From Pinus tabuliformis (lineage: Eukaryota > Streptophyta > Pinopsida > Pinales > Pinaceae), in NCBI GenBank assembly GCA_031772625.1, contig CM062811.1:644938820-645002819 (forward strand): 64,000 nucleotides of DNA, read 5' to 3'. Within the stretch, counting starts at the first letter, position 1. Each line of letters opens with the position of its first letter. The notes below the pieces were generated by a model. That model was not told the origin of the DNA. It saw only the letters and a program-made list of their open reading frames with translations, and did no database searches. The translations under genes were made by a program, and so were the position numbers. Shown here piece after piece: positions 34,124-46,589 of the stretch.

Positions 34124-34640
34124 TTCACAACAAATGTACCAATATTACAGCCAATACAAATGTCTTCTCTCCTCCACAAATACTTCTTTTATATAAAGTG
34201 CAGAGAGTACACTAACAATGGTTCTATTTATTTATAGAGACAAATCTATAAACAACGTTGGTGCAATCATATAGCTTTTCCAATACATAGTAGAGGCATA
34301 TTTGACCCACAACACTAGTACACCAGCACTTAGTAGCAATAAATATGACTCCAAAATTAGTGTTTAATGCACATACCATAATTTTCAACTAAATAACGCA
34401 AAGAATGGCACCTACACAATGTAGAAAAATGCACATACATTCCTAAACACTAACACTATATATAAACACATTTACTCTGCAACCCATCTCACAAATATAT
34501 TGTAGCTCCAATGCACATATAACACCAGCCTTCAATCAACTTGACAATATGCGTTCACAATCTAGCATTTTATCCAATGGACGAGTGTACAAACTTCAAT
34601 GCTTCAACAGAGAATTAATGCATAGTTGAGTATATATTCT

Positions 34641-35028
34641 ATGTCCCAGTTTAGAGGTAATGTTGAAGGAAACATAGATACTGCTTTCCACCCTTCGCCT
34701 TTAGAATTTGATAAGCCTTTCCCAAAGTCTTTTGATTCCAGCAAAACAGAGATCCTTTCCGAGACAAGGTATATTAACACCTGCTTCGTATGACTTGGAT
34801 TGGCGATATTTATGTGCTAATAATTTTAATATATCAACCTATGGTGAGCGACCAACCTGCAGCAACATCAAGATGCTCTCCGACCTCAATTTCCCTTCGG
34901 GCTCTGGTTCCGATAGTGATTCTGATGGTCCCCAGGAGTATTACACTGATGTCATGTGGAACTTCTTCTCGGGTTTCCTTTGGAGTATCAGTCATCAACC
35001 TCGAATTTTAGTTATTTTGCTAAAATAG
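34641..35028 (+). pseudogene. Gene-like fragment of unknown origin, antisense within the LTR element
   Basis: Plus-strand frames at 34641-34793 (MSQFRGNVEGN... start) and 34708-35028 (with SYDLDWRYLCANNF and SGSGSDSDSDGPQEYY) overlap and have protein-like composition. Together they suggest a coding exon with a frameshift near 34780. I do not recognise the protein. It runs opposite to the gag-like gene, so it may be captured host sequence. Confidence 0.3.
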
Positions 35029-35099
35029 CATAATTATTTAAGGTACTTGGTATATGGAAAACCTTCAAATTTTCCATGGAACCAAAAAGAATTAAAACC

Positions 35100-35720
35100 C
35101 TAGTTCATAACCTTACTGCGTCTGAAATTTAAATTAACTCACATGCATCTTCCGATGTGATCACCTTCATATTTGACTCGCCTAATCCAACGACTATCGC
35201 ATCACCCGCTCGCCAACTAGCTTGGAAGATCTCCATTGTTGATCAATCCCACTTGATCCAATGGCTATCGTGTAATCTCGCGTGAAAACTTGCATGATGC
35301 ATAGCAAGTCGAGAGCGCGCGAGAAACGTGGTTTCCCCGTGCTACATGTCAACCCCTCAGGTTAATCGCATGAATTTGTAGAATACCATTTACAGCTTTT
35401 AGGGTGCGCGAGATACTGCTTACCGCTTATGAAGACCGCTCCATTATTCTGCACATTTTCCACCCTTTTGTCGACACATGCCTTGATGTGATCTGTCCAC
35501 TTCTTAGCTTAATCTTCTGTGATAAGATCTTCATTGCTCATCTTCCATTAACCTTGTCCATTGATCCATCTGATCCAACAGTTACTATGCATTGTTATGT
35601 TCTTTTGTTTCTTACTGTGTAATAGCCTATTTGGATTTTTGCCTATGTATTTGTTCTTTCCTTACGGCCTTCAATTGTTTCGATCTCGATCTCCAATTCC
35701 AACGGATATTGCATCATCAC
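35100..35720. repeat. Dispersed segment, copy 1
   Basis: This matches 38840-39600 in order and orientation: CCAATGGCTATCG, GAGAAACGTGG..CCCGTGCTAC, GATAAGATCTTCATTG...TCATCTTCC. It holds only one copy of the 66-bp unit that is amplified in the other segment. It lies inside the small LTR element. Confidence 0.65.
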
Positions 35721-36676
35721 GTTTCTGTACAAGACTCTAACCAGGGATAGCCGAAGGGCCTATGGAAGTTGAAATGTTCATAGGAAGAGTGGTCGCCAGT
35801 GCACATTCTTCATCAGATTTAATGCAGAGGCATGGAGGCTTGCTGGAGGTCGAGCACAGTGGTATGGAGACCTGGAGGCCAAGCACTGTGTGTGGAGAAC
35901 ACCCTCTGGGACAGTCTTTTAGAAGCTAACACTTCCCTCTGAGCCAATCCACCTTCAACAATGCACTGGAGTCATGGAGACTAAGAATCAACGCACAGAG
36001 AATAAACCATGGGGCTCAACAAATGCGTGCATAATCCAGCGTTCAGGTAGCATATGAGCTGCCAATGGATTCATCGTAGTTTTTTTCGTTGCAATTTACC
36101 GCTGGAAGAAAGAGTCAATTAATCTCAGGACTTCAAGTCCTTATCATAGTTCCTCATACCCATGCCATGAGTACAACCAATTTGAACTGGTGCCACAATG
36201 ATATATCTAAAATAAATGGAGCTTCATGTGGTGGTGATGTCATTTCTCATACGACTCTACAGACAAACCCACTCAATCCCATAGGCACTATCGGCACAAA
36301 AGACATTGAACACGTCTCTGTCCTCCTCCTCATCGGTCGAAACTTAATGGTCAACATACACAGATTTTTCACAAAGATGAGAGTGTGTGGCCCTAGCTAT
36401 AATGTTAAGGATTCATTCATTATATGAATTTCTCTAGCTAGGTACAGTGTAGATCAAAAGACAATATTCATGATTTACCACAGACAGACATGTTTATGTA
36501 AGACAGTGTAATTGTGCAGGGAACATTTCTTAGAGCTCCTACAAAACTAGGCAGAGATGGCAGCTAGAATTTAGCTAAAAACATATTCATGAAATGCAAA
36601 ACTGACATGCACAAAGATGCCACAAAACAAGTGGCTCAAATTGGAGCAAGGCAGGAGTACACCCACTCTGATACCA

Positions 36677-36860
36677 TGTTAGACACATACATGGCAGAAA
36701 CAAAATATTAAAGATAAGCATGAGAGTATCTCTATTATTAACAAATGATATACATTTATAGTACATTCACATGACCTTTGGTTTCGTATTCCAAGGTCTC
36801 TTGGACTTCCTTAGACTATTCAGCTTCCACAGCAACCCTTAGAGGATTAGCTGTCCAACA
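36677..36860 (-). repeat. 5' LTR of gag-only element with adjacent primer site
   Basis: The 184-bp copy starts TGTTAGACAC and ends GTCCAACA. The primer site TGGTATCAGAGTGGG (minus strand, 36662-36676) abuts it with no gap. Confidence 0.8.
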
Positions 36861-36865
36861 AGACC

Positions 36866-38835
36866 TACCCGTCACTTACCAGGTTTTTATCCACTGCTGA
36901 TGATCTCTTTTAAGGGTTCGGACTCCTAGAGTTTCAAGGTCACGAGCTCACTCTTTCAACTTATAGCCAACTTATAGCCCATGGTTTCTTGCCATAGGTT
37001 TCCTGGCTAAAATTTTCTGCTCAGGCTTGCTCTGCATGAGCCCATTCTGCTTAGATTTTTCCAACTTAGGATTTGTCGATCCCCTGCATGGGGTTCTAGG
37101 AGCACACATTTTTTTTTCTAGTTTCATGTTGAAGGTTGTGGGCCATTATTAACCTCTAGAGCTATGCACTTTTAAAGAAACCCTTATTTCTACATTTTCA
37201 TGCATTTTTCATGAATATTTTAAATTATCCGAAGGAAAATTCATGCCATGTCTCTTTGTTGCCGCTAACAAAAAAAATTGCTTAAAAATGTTATTTTCCC
37301 TGTCTATTTTCTCGACCCACGAAAATATTTTGTTTATGTTTTCCTTGAAAGTTAAAGTTTTTGTTAAATTAAGGTTTTTTTGATCCATATCAAGTATTGA
37401 GAAAAAAAATTGGCGAAAATCAAATTATAATTCATTTGTGGACGCAAACCAACAAGTGTGGTTCATCGTCAAGACAAGTTGAATAACTAGATCATGGGAT
37501 TAGTTTAAATAGAGAAAGTTGATATTCCAATTGCTATATTTGAAAACTGGGATGATAGAGGAATCTCTGCATATCCTATGGAACTCCAGATCTGACTTCA
37601 ACTTCGGAGCCTGCAAGCATGCTCGTTCAAAATGATGAACCTTAGTCGGAGTGGTTGATGAGCTTCATCATTGGGTAATTATATGGGCCTTAATTGACCT
37701 TAATCCACCTCCTAGCTTAGTCAAACCAACTACTCTCACAACTTATTGCATACTTTTGATTATATTTTTTTTATGAGATGAGTTGGAGTTGGATATTTTT
37801 CTTTATGATCTAATGTGAATGTAATGCAGGAATAAAAAATAAAAGCAAGAAAAAATGCAGGAATAAAGGATAAAATCAAGGAACTGTGGCAAATACCTTG
37901 GTCAAAACTCGAATGGGACAAGGGAGAGGAATTATAGGAGGTAAATCCTCTTCATTTACTACCCCTCCATTCAAATATTCCTCCATCAACTCGGAGTGCA
38001 AATAGCCAAATCATGAGGACTAAAAGACAACTGAGCAAGTGAAAGTGACAGAAACCAGTTTATCTTGAGTGGGGAGCCAAGCCTCTCTAATGGGAAGGAA
38101 GTCGTTGGAGACTTCAGATGTATAAGTAGAGAGGCTTAATACCTCAGTAAGATTCAAAAATTTTATTGAAAAAATCTACTTTATTTCTGAGCTGCAAGAC
38201 TTGTGACAATTTGTTATGTAATCCATGGTTTTTATAATAAAGATGAGTTTTGTTTTGAGCCAGCACTGAGTTAACTAAGAGAGCTGAAGCTCTTGGGTTA
38301 GGGCCCAACCCGAGCAGCCAAAGCTCCTTTTTATTGTACATGTATGCTAGCATAGATTTTTGGTTCTGTTCATTTGCTTAAGTAGTTGCATTCCCATTAC
38401 AATAGTGTAGAGTAGATCGGTTGTGCTTTAGTTTACTTCCATTTGTGTTTTTTTCAATTAGCAGGTTAGCTAGGAAAAAGATCACCATAAGGTTATCCGC
38501 AGGTGTCTCGGCCTCACCTCCTCCCTCTAGGACCATGACTTGAGGAAGAGACCCTTCAACAACCTCAAAAACACAAGTTTCTAGTTCTCGCATGAGCTTT
38601 GGAGTTTGTTGTTTGATGCAATTACTTGTTTCATTTCATTATCATCATTTTCCCTCACTCTCAGTCCACACTCACCCTCACTGGATTTTCTGTTGTTTTC
38701 ATTTGAAACCTCCTTCAGCACATTCTTCATGCATCATTTCCTCACCATCCGATCCACAACAAACCTGACCAATCACTGTCTAATTCATCAGTTTACACAA
38801 CGGCCATTGCGCGCGAAGTCTTCCACCTACTTTAT
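36866..38835. other. Spacer with a dispersed repeat, no supported gene
   Basis: 37375-37625 matches 40078-40330 (GATCCATATCAAGTATTGAGA, CCAACAAGTGTGGTTCATCG, ATATTTGAAAACT), both in the same direction. The remainder has only short frames without domains. Confidence 0.5.
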
Positions 38836-38839
38836 GTGC

Positions 38840-39600
38840 TCTAATATCCACCATCGATTTGTCTCTTGATCCAATGGATATCGCATCACCTAAATACTTT
38901 ATGCACCCCAATCTCCACCATCAATCTGCCTAGCCTGATTCGATGGCTATCGCACAATCTCGTGCGAATTCTTGCATGACTGTTATCCGCCGGAGAGCAC
39001 ACGAGAAAAGTGGTTTTCCCGTGCTACGTGTCACCTAGTTAGGCTAATCGTATGAAATTTCAAAATACAGCTTACAACTTTGAGGGCACGCGGGAAACTA
39101 CTTACGGCCTCTGAAAACCCACTTCATCATTTCCGCACGTTTCTTTCGCGATAAGATCTCCGTTGTTCATCTTCCGATTAATCATGTTCATCCATCCATT
39201 CACTTAATTCCCCGCAATAAGATCTTCATCGTTCATCTTCTTCGTTAGCCTGTTCATCCATCCATTCACTTAATTCCTCGCGATAAGATCTTCGTCGTTC
39301 ATCTACTTCGTTACCCTGTTTGTCCATCCATTCACTTAATTTCTCGCAATAAGATCTCCATTGTTCATCTACTTCGTTACCCTGTTCGTTCACCTATTCA
39401 CTAAATCGCCTGCAATAAGATCTCCACCATTCATCATGTTCGTTAACCCTGTTCATCCATCTATTCACTTAAGCCCTTGCGATAAGATCTCCGCCATCCA
39501 TCTTTTTTTCATTGATCGATCTAACGATCCCTATGCGCTACTACATCCTTATGTCCTCTTTTCACCAATTCCGATCTCCGACTGCTCTTCAACTTGAAAA
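38840..39600. repeat. Dispersed segment, copy 2
   Basis: This is homologous to 35100-35720. It differs mainly by amplification of a 66-bp unit between 39141 and 39500. Confidence 0.65.
39141..39500. repeat. 66-bp minisatellite, six units
   Basis: The core (C/G)ATAAGATCT(C/T)C...TTCATC..C begins near 39151, 39217, 39283, 39349, 39415 and 39482, a period of 66 bases with one of 67. Each unit also carries GTTCATCCATCCATTCACTTAA. Units differ at a few positions. The period is 22 codons but the frames contain stops. Confidence 0.9.
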
Positions 39601-40077
39601 CAGATTTAGTTTAATTCCTTTGCTTACACTTTAGTATATTTTAATGCTCTTTACCTCTGCAACTTAGATAGCAGCATTAGGTTAGTTTTGATTTAACAAT
39701 TCTGTTTAGCATAGTTGTTTAGATGGTTAATTAGGTTATGATGTGGTTTAGCATTACATGTTGTTTTCTTCATTACTGCAGTAGAGTAACTCTCTCTTAG
39801 AATAGATTTGCTCTTCTTCCATCAAAGAATTAAGCTTCCTCTAACCCTATAGAAGTCTGTCTTGGAACCCCTAGGGTCTCTTGCCAGATGAGTAGTGACA
39901 ACAGGCAGGGCCTTCACTTTTACTTGTGCATATAGCACTGTCACCTCCAAGTTTGTACGAACTCTGGGTTGATAAGTAAAGCTGGCAGCCTCGAGAGTTG
40001 CAGCATTTTTGTTGCAATACATAGGCTCATTAGTGGTCCTTTGGTGCAAGGATGTAATTGTTGAATTTAGGTTCCTG

Positions 40078-40330
40078 TGATCCATATCAAGTATTGAGAA
40101 GATTTTTCGGCGAAAACCACATCATAATTCATTTGTCGACGCGTTTTGAACCAACAAGTGTGGTTCATCGTCAGGACAAGTTGAAGAACCAGATCATGGC
40201 AACAACTTGAATAAAGAAAGCTGATTATCCAACGACTATATTTGAAAACTAGGACGATAAAGGAATCTCTACATCTCTCAAGGAACACCAGATTTGACTT
40301 CAACTTCGAAACCTGCACCTCACGTTTTTC
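40078..40330. repeat. Second copy of dispersed ~250-bp repeat
   Basis: This is the direct counterpart of 37375-37625, with scattered substitutions and a short indel near 40145. It may be part of an uncharacterised element. Confidence 0.65.
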
Positions 40331-40439
40331 TTGTATTTTTGTCATGCACGACACATTTCTGTATTTTTTTCATGCACAACACAATTCTTTTGCGAAACAA
40401 AATCTACGTTATGAAAATCACCCATAATATTTCTTTTAT

Positions 40440-41240
40440 GTAAAAGGAAAATCCTAAAAAAAAATTCTCACCAAAAAATTAAACCCTAATTTCTATGTCT
40501 TCATAAATTAAACCCTAATTTCTATGTCTTCATATTTGTTTTGGGGGCTATGAAAAAAATATTTGCCTTTAAATTAATTTATTTTATTTTTATATTTTTT
40601 TTAAATTTCTCTATTTGAGCTTAAATGCAATATTTTTGTTCCTCTACTTTACTCGTTTTTTTAAACAATTTTATTTTTTTCAACTAATCTACCCAAAAAT
40701 TTTAACTAAATTTAATATTTTTTTTTGTCTTTAATATCTATTTGTAACCGAAGTATGCTTTACTTACTATTTTTTCTCTCTTTCAATGTTTACAGAAAAT
40801 AAAATCACAACAAAGGTTTTATGAGGTTAACTCCTTTTTTTTTCTCTGGTTAGGTATTTTTCGATGTACAAAAAATAAACAATAAATTTATTTTGTTTGA
40901 TCTCTAAATAAATTCTATGCCTTTTCAACGGCTTAATTTTTTTCCCCCCGAAAAAAAACAGTGGTTTTTTTTCATCTCTTCCTAACAAATGTTTTGCATT
41001 TTAATTACGCTGATATGTTTTTCTTTTGAATCTGATCACCTTTTCCTCTCTTCCTAACAAAGGTTTTGCATTTTAATTACGCTGATATGCTTTTCTTTTG
41101 AATCTGATCACCTGAAAACTTTGCATACCCTTTTTATGAGGTTGTGACACCTGTCCAATAATTCTAACTCTATTACATGACACCTGTCGATAATCCAATT
41201 ACACTTGTTTTAGCTGCTCCATTTTCGGAACTTCATACAC
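40440..41240. other. AT-rich spacer with tandem duplications
   Basis: A 28-base unit with TTAAACCCTAATTTCTATGTC is duplicated at 40478-40535. A ~70-base unit with CTCTTCCTAACAAA and TTTTGCATTTTAATTACGCTG is duplicated at 40976-41110. No gene is recognised. Confidence 0.6.
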
Positions 41241-41254
41241 TCTGACAGCGAGTT

Positions 41255-41424
41255 TCAAAGATGAAAGAGTTGGACATAAGCGGGTGCTACGAGTTGGAAA
41301 ACCTTCCTAGACTTGCACATCTCAGTGCCTTGGAGCGGTTTACAGGCGATCAATTTTGGAAGTTGCATAACACTGGTGGCATTGAATTGAACTGCTACAA
41401 ATTTCTTTCATGGTTTGGAGGTAA
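41255..41424 (+). pseudogene. Leucine-rich-repeat fragment of an NLR-type resistance gene
   Basis: The frame LKELDI-type motif (MKELDISGCYELENLPRL then AHLSALERF) has the spacing of plant NLR leucine-rich repeats (L..L.I.GC..L..LP.L..L..L..). Only about one and a half repeats remain, followed by FLSWFGG and a GT that could be a splice donor (near 41421), with TTGCAG near 41511 as a possible acceptor. No NB-ARC or TIR domain is visible nearby. It is a relic or an isolated 3' exon. The stretch to 41830 has further protein-like but unassigned sequence, including a GGAGT microrepeat near 41572. Confidence 0.5.
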
Positions 41425-41829
41425 TTTATTAATAATACAACTTTTCAGTTCTTATATTAGATAGCTTCCATGTTACTTATAATTAAATATAATTTGCGAG
41501 AATATTGCAGAGATTACCATTGCCGGAGATGATTTTAGGTGGGAGAGAAACAACATTAGCAGGGCTGGGAGTGGAGTGGAGTGGAGTGGATTAATTTGAG
41601 TGCATCGGACGATCCTGATGGGAAAACCAACCTATGTGAGCGGCGGCTATAAAATCAAGGTATGGAGTTCGTTGAACACCACAAATAGTGTGTTGATGAT
41701 ACTATGTTTCTTATCGAGTGTTATCGCAAAGATAATTTCGTCAAATTTTAGGAAGTCTCCACGTATGGTAGAGTTGGACGGTGCAAGAGAATGTATAATT
41801 TCGCCATAGAAGAACCCTATGTCACTAAA

Positions 41830-43690
41830 ACCATGAACAACGAAGGACATAGTGGAAACAATATATAAAAGTGTGAAATTCTCTTTTTATTTGGAAAAAA
41901 TATATAAAAGTGTAAAATAATGTGCCATTTTAAATTCAAGGATGAATTATGTGGAATTTAAAAAAAAAAAATTTAGAGGGTGGAAGTTTGAATAATTAAA
42001 TTCACTAAACGGATTATTTTAAATGGATTATTTTAAATGAACAAAATATTAACTTTTGTACCAACCTGTAGTCACTAATATGAATAATTAAGTCTTTTAT
42101 AAACATTTTGTTGATATAGATATCACTGATATTAACAGTTATGTCTTTTATAAACATTTGTTGTTAATGGCTTTTCATACATTTAGATATATTATAGCTT
42201 TTTTTGAATATATCTGGAAAAGATGACAAATTTTATTACAATATGGTGGTTAATAAATTAATTTTAATGAGGCAAAACTAATATGTACATGCAGTTTGTT
42301 TTTAGTAGAAATTGTTCATTTTGGAAATTCTATATTTCTATATAATGGTTTTAAATTTTTCATTGATAAAATAAGTAGTAAATTATATTTGGGTCAATTT
42401 TCATCTCAATATTTGAATTATCATTTTAATTGTGTATTAGGAATTTAACACAAATACCTTAAACATCTTAAATCTGATACAAGAATAATTGTTTCAAATC
42501 AAAATACAATTTTTCCAATTTAACAATTTTATCAATGTCTCTTTACAACTTGTGACACAATTGCTAGTATATTTATTTTATTGATATTATTTCTTTTTAT
42601 TCTCCTTTCCAACTTTCAATTTTTTATTTTTTTATTTTTTTGGTTTTGTTTCTTTTCTCTTTCCGGCTTAAAGTATACTTAAATAATTTATTTAAATAAT
42701 TTTTAGACCTTTATTAAAATAGTTTATTAAAACAATATATTAAAATAATTTATTCAACTAATTTTTACAAAGTCATTAACATCGCCAGCTTTTGGTGTTC
42801 CGAATAGTATACATGTCTCGCTTAAAAAGAAGCGCAACCCACTTTCTATTGGTTTCGGTTGACACGATTTAGGTTTTATATTTCTATTTGTATTTTAAGG
42901 AATTTTCCACGCAAAAATTTATGTTTGACCTATAAATAATTTTTGAAATTTTTGTCTTTTCAAGGGGATTTTTTTTTCCCTCTCCCAACAAAAGAAAAAG
43001 AGGAGTTTCTTTTCTGCCTGCCACACAAATGTTTTCCATTTTAATATATTTTTTCATTCCCATAAATTTTCTATATATTTCTCTTTCCCTGTTTGAAGGA
43101 TTTTTTTTTTCCCTCCGGTAAACCAATTTCTTAATTAATTTTAATTCTTCAAGTAATATGACTAAGTCTTTATGTTAATATTAATTTTTTATATTTAACT
43201 ATAAATTTTATTTTTTTCTAATAGACTAATTTGAATCAAAATGATTTCCATAAGGATGTTATTTATTTTTTGTTTTTCACAGTGTATAAAGATGTTAGTT
43301 AAATAAACCAATTTTTCTATAAATTAAATAATGTGATTTTGTTTTGAGAATAAACTACATTAGTTGATTTGAATTTTAATAATATAATTAATCTGAAAAA
43401 CTGATTTCTGCACTATAAATCACAAAAATCTTAAATCTAATCAACAAACTAAATTACATTTCAAACACACTCCACCGCACTAATCAAACCCTGGCACAAT
43501 TTGCCACCAAACCTTAAAAGCCCATTACACTCCAACTAGTCCAACTACTAGCTCGAAGTGTCAAACTACACCACTCAAACACAGAAATATGTTTTTTTTT
43601 TAACACATGGTGAATTGGTAACTGCCAGTCCTAATCTTGGGTCTGTAACTGCCCGTCCTAGTCTATGGGAGACCCAAGATGAATCCTTGT
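41830..43690. other. AT-rich spacer, nothing recognised
   Basis: There are long A/T-rich stretches without protein-like frames. Polypyrimidine runs occur near 42600 and 42960. Confidence 0.5.
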
Positions 43691-43915
43691 AGCTGCCTCT
43701 ATAGCACCAGGAGTACATCCAACTACCTGCAAGTCGGATATACTAAAATCTTATGATTTTAGCAAAAACAAGACTCACTGGAAAGGAGAATCTGCTCCTT
43801 TAGCTACCTCTATAGCACCAGGAGTACATCCAACTACCTGCAAGTCTGATATACTAAGATCCTATATTTTAGCAAAAACAAGATTCACAGAAAAAAAAAA
43901 TCTGCTCCTTTAACT
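43690..43915. repeat. Tandem duplication of a ~112-bp unit
   Basis: TAGCT(G/A)CCTCTATAGCACCAG through ATCTGCTCCTTTA occurs at 43690-43803 and again at 43803-43913 with few changes. Confidence 0.8.
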
Positions 43916-44665
43916 ACTACCGCAGCAGAACACGCAGAAATATATTATTTGACATCCACACCTGCCCTTAATGACCTTATTATCACCTCCATACTTTTCG
44001 TTTCGGCTTCCCCTTCATGCTCCAGCACAAATCCCACGCCCCGATCTTCCAAACCCACGCCTATGCGTCGGGAGGTGTAGGACGAGAACTAACAACTCGG
44101 GCCCAATGCTTTGTTGCAATGACTGCTTCCTAGGCAGCACGACATCTTGCAACCCAGACCGAACTCTTTCCTCCAGTGAACGTCTGTGCTCCTTTCTCTC
44201 ACGATTTTATTTTTTCAACCATTTCTTCCTGATATGACATATTTAATTTTCTTTTCTCCTTTTTCATAAATACTTTATTCGAAGAATCTTTGTAGACTAG
44301 CTAATGTTTTTATTTGTTTTATTAAATTCTCTTTCATATTTCTAGTTTCTAATTTTCCCATACAATTTATTTATTTATTTTCCATTTAAAAATATATATA
44401 ATTTTTAATTTAATATATTACTTCTATTTACATTCTATTGTAATTTTCTCATATATAAATTTTTTTTAATTTAAAAAATATATAATTTTTAATTTAATAT
44501 ATTACCTCTCTTTACAGTTTTTTTTAATAATTTAATAAAATCAATCTTTTAAAATTATTGAGCAATGTTGTCTACCATGTCCAAGTCATATTCTTCCTCA
44601 TTCATATATATTAATATTATTTTACTTTTTACCATTTTAATTTTTTTCCCATTAAAATTATTTTC

Positions 44666-44709
<44 letters not shown>

Positions 44710-46380
44710 CCTTACATTGTGATATTTACAATTCTTGACATTCTCGCATTTACTTATTACATTCTTGTTTTTTATTAATTATTAAATAATTTACTTACAT
44801 TTAATCATAATATTTTTGTTTATAAGGTAAATATTTGCATCGAAATTTTATTTATTTATATTTTTAAATAATTTACATTTTCATATATATTATATTTAGA
44901 ATCCTTTTAATGTAATTAATTCATTTACAGTTAATCACAATTTTCTATTTCTATTTGAAATTATGTAAATGTTTTCATCCAAATTCTATTCAATTATATA
45001 TATTTTTTTGATGTAATTAATTAATTGACATTTAAACCTAATGTTTTTGTTATGTATATATTTTTAATGTAATTAATTAATTTACATTTAAACACAATGT
45101 TTTTGTTAAGAGTATTTCTTTAATGTAATTAATTAATTTACATTTAAACACAATATTTTTGTTTTTATTTGAAATTATATAAATGTTTTCATCAAAATTA
45201 TTCATTTATATATTTCTTTTTTATGTAGATAACTATTTACATTTAATCACTATATTTTTGTTTCTATTTCGAATTATGTAATTATTTTCATCCCAACTTT
45301 ATTCATTTATATATATTTCTTTTATTTAAATAATTTATATTAGTTTACATTTAATCTCAATATTTTTATTTCAAATTATGTAAATATTTTCTTTCACATT
45401 TTATTCTATTACATATAAAATTAATTTACATTTCATATATATAAATATTAGTTAATAAATCACACTTTTAACATATATGAGTTTAATCAATATACATCAT
45501 TTTAATAAAAATTTATGACTTTAATAAACATACATAAACACTTTAATAAACATTTATGATTTTAATAGACATAGAAATGTGTTCACTGATATAAAACTAA
45601 TTTACATTTCATATATATAATAGTTAGTAAATCACACTTATGACATTTATGGCTTTAATTAATATTCATCACTTTAATAAAAAATTATGACTTTAATAAA
45701 CATACTTAAACACTTTAATAAACATTTATGACTTTAATAGACATAGAAATGTGTTAACGTGTTATTTAATGATATATAATTTTACACATCTACTCATTTC
45801 ATGCATTCTTACATTCTGACTCTTACTTTTAAAAATCTACATTTTAATATTTTTGTTCGAACATTTGGGCTCCCTTACACCTCAGCTTTCGATCATTGAC
45901 TCATACGACAAATATATAGGAAAGATATACCTGGCATATTCCCTCTCCATTTTATCACAACCTTCCATTAAAATTAAAAAGTAAGTCAACAACTTTTCCT
46001 CCACTTGAAGTTGATATATATACATGCTTATTAGCAAAATATGCATATGTATATCATGTAGAAAAGCATATGTATAGATTCAATGTGTATTTATGTCTAT
46101 GCATTATAAAGATATAAGTATTATAATAACAAGGGAGCCATTGCAGTAGCGGTAGTCTCTGTCGGGATTTTTGTAATATTCGTGAAAACACTTATACTCT
46201 GCAGCAACTTACACCTAGAAGACATACCATAGTTGTACAATTGCAAAAGTTTTCTTGAAAAGCTGAAAAGCTCCAGACACATTTACTAACTGGTAGAGTT
46301 GTCAAATCGACTGTGATGTGTGGAATTCGATATGCAAATTACAAAATTTTGGAATGCTAGCAATCGGTGCAATTGGTGCA
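43916..46380. repeat. AT-rich spacer with degenerate tandem repeats
   Basis: No gene is supported. From about 44760 to 45430, a degenerate ~110-base unit with TAATTAATTTACATTTAAACACAATATTTTTGTT-like sequence recurs about six times. 45415-45595 is repeated at 45592-45770 (ACTTTAATAAACAT, TAATAGACATAGAAATGTG). A (TA)n tract lies at 44671-44705. Confidence 0.6.
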
Positions 46381-46589
46381 ATTGAGTGATCTATCTAACA
46401 TTGGAGGCAAATCACACATAAAATGATGTATGTGACAACAAAAGCAAATCAGAAATTAAGTGATGTATCTGACAGTAGAGGCAAATATGAAATAAAATCC
46501 TGGTGTTAGATTGCAAGTGTTTCATCCGGTAAAATTTAGTGATCTATCTGACATTAGAGGCAAATTGCAAATAAAATCCTCGTGTTAGA
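46380..46589. repeat. Short tandem repeat that hosts the Ty3 insertion
   Basis: A unit of about 80-90 bases with GTGATCTATCTGACATTAGAGGCAAAT and GGTGTTAGATTGCAAGTGTTTC recurs. The last unit is split by the Ty3/gypsy element: it stops at TTAGA (46585-46589) and resumes at 57045 with TTAGATTGCAAGTGTTTC. Confidence 0.75.
46585..46589. repeat. Target site duplication TTAGA, left
   Basis: This is identical to 57045-57049, directly outside the two LTR ends. Confidence 0.9.

Larger units (their letters stand above)
32574..36860 (-). mobile_element. Small non-autonomous LTR retrotransposon with gag-like gene only (TR-GAG type)
   Basis: Two 184-bp repeats (32574-32757 and 36677-36860) begin TGT(C/T)AGACACATA and end CCAACA or TTCAACA. 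Next to the right copy, read on the minus strand, is TGGTATCAGAGTGGG (36662-36676), a tRNA-iMet primer site directly abutting the LTR. Next to the left copy is the purine tract AAGGGGAGAA (32758-32767). Flanking bases are AGACT (32569-32573) and AGACC (36861-36865), a probable 5-bp target duplication with one change. The interior lacks RT, RNase H and integrase, but encodes a zinc-knuckle protein. It would need enzymes from another element to move. Confidence 0.8.
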
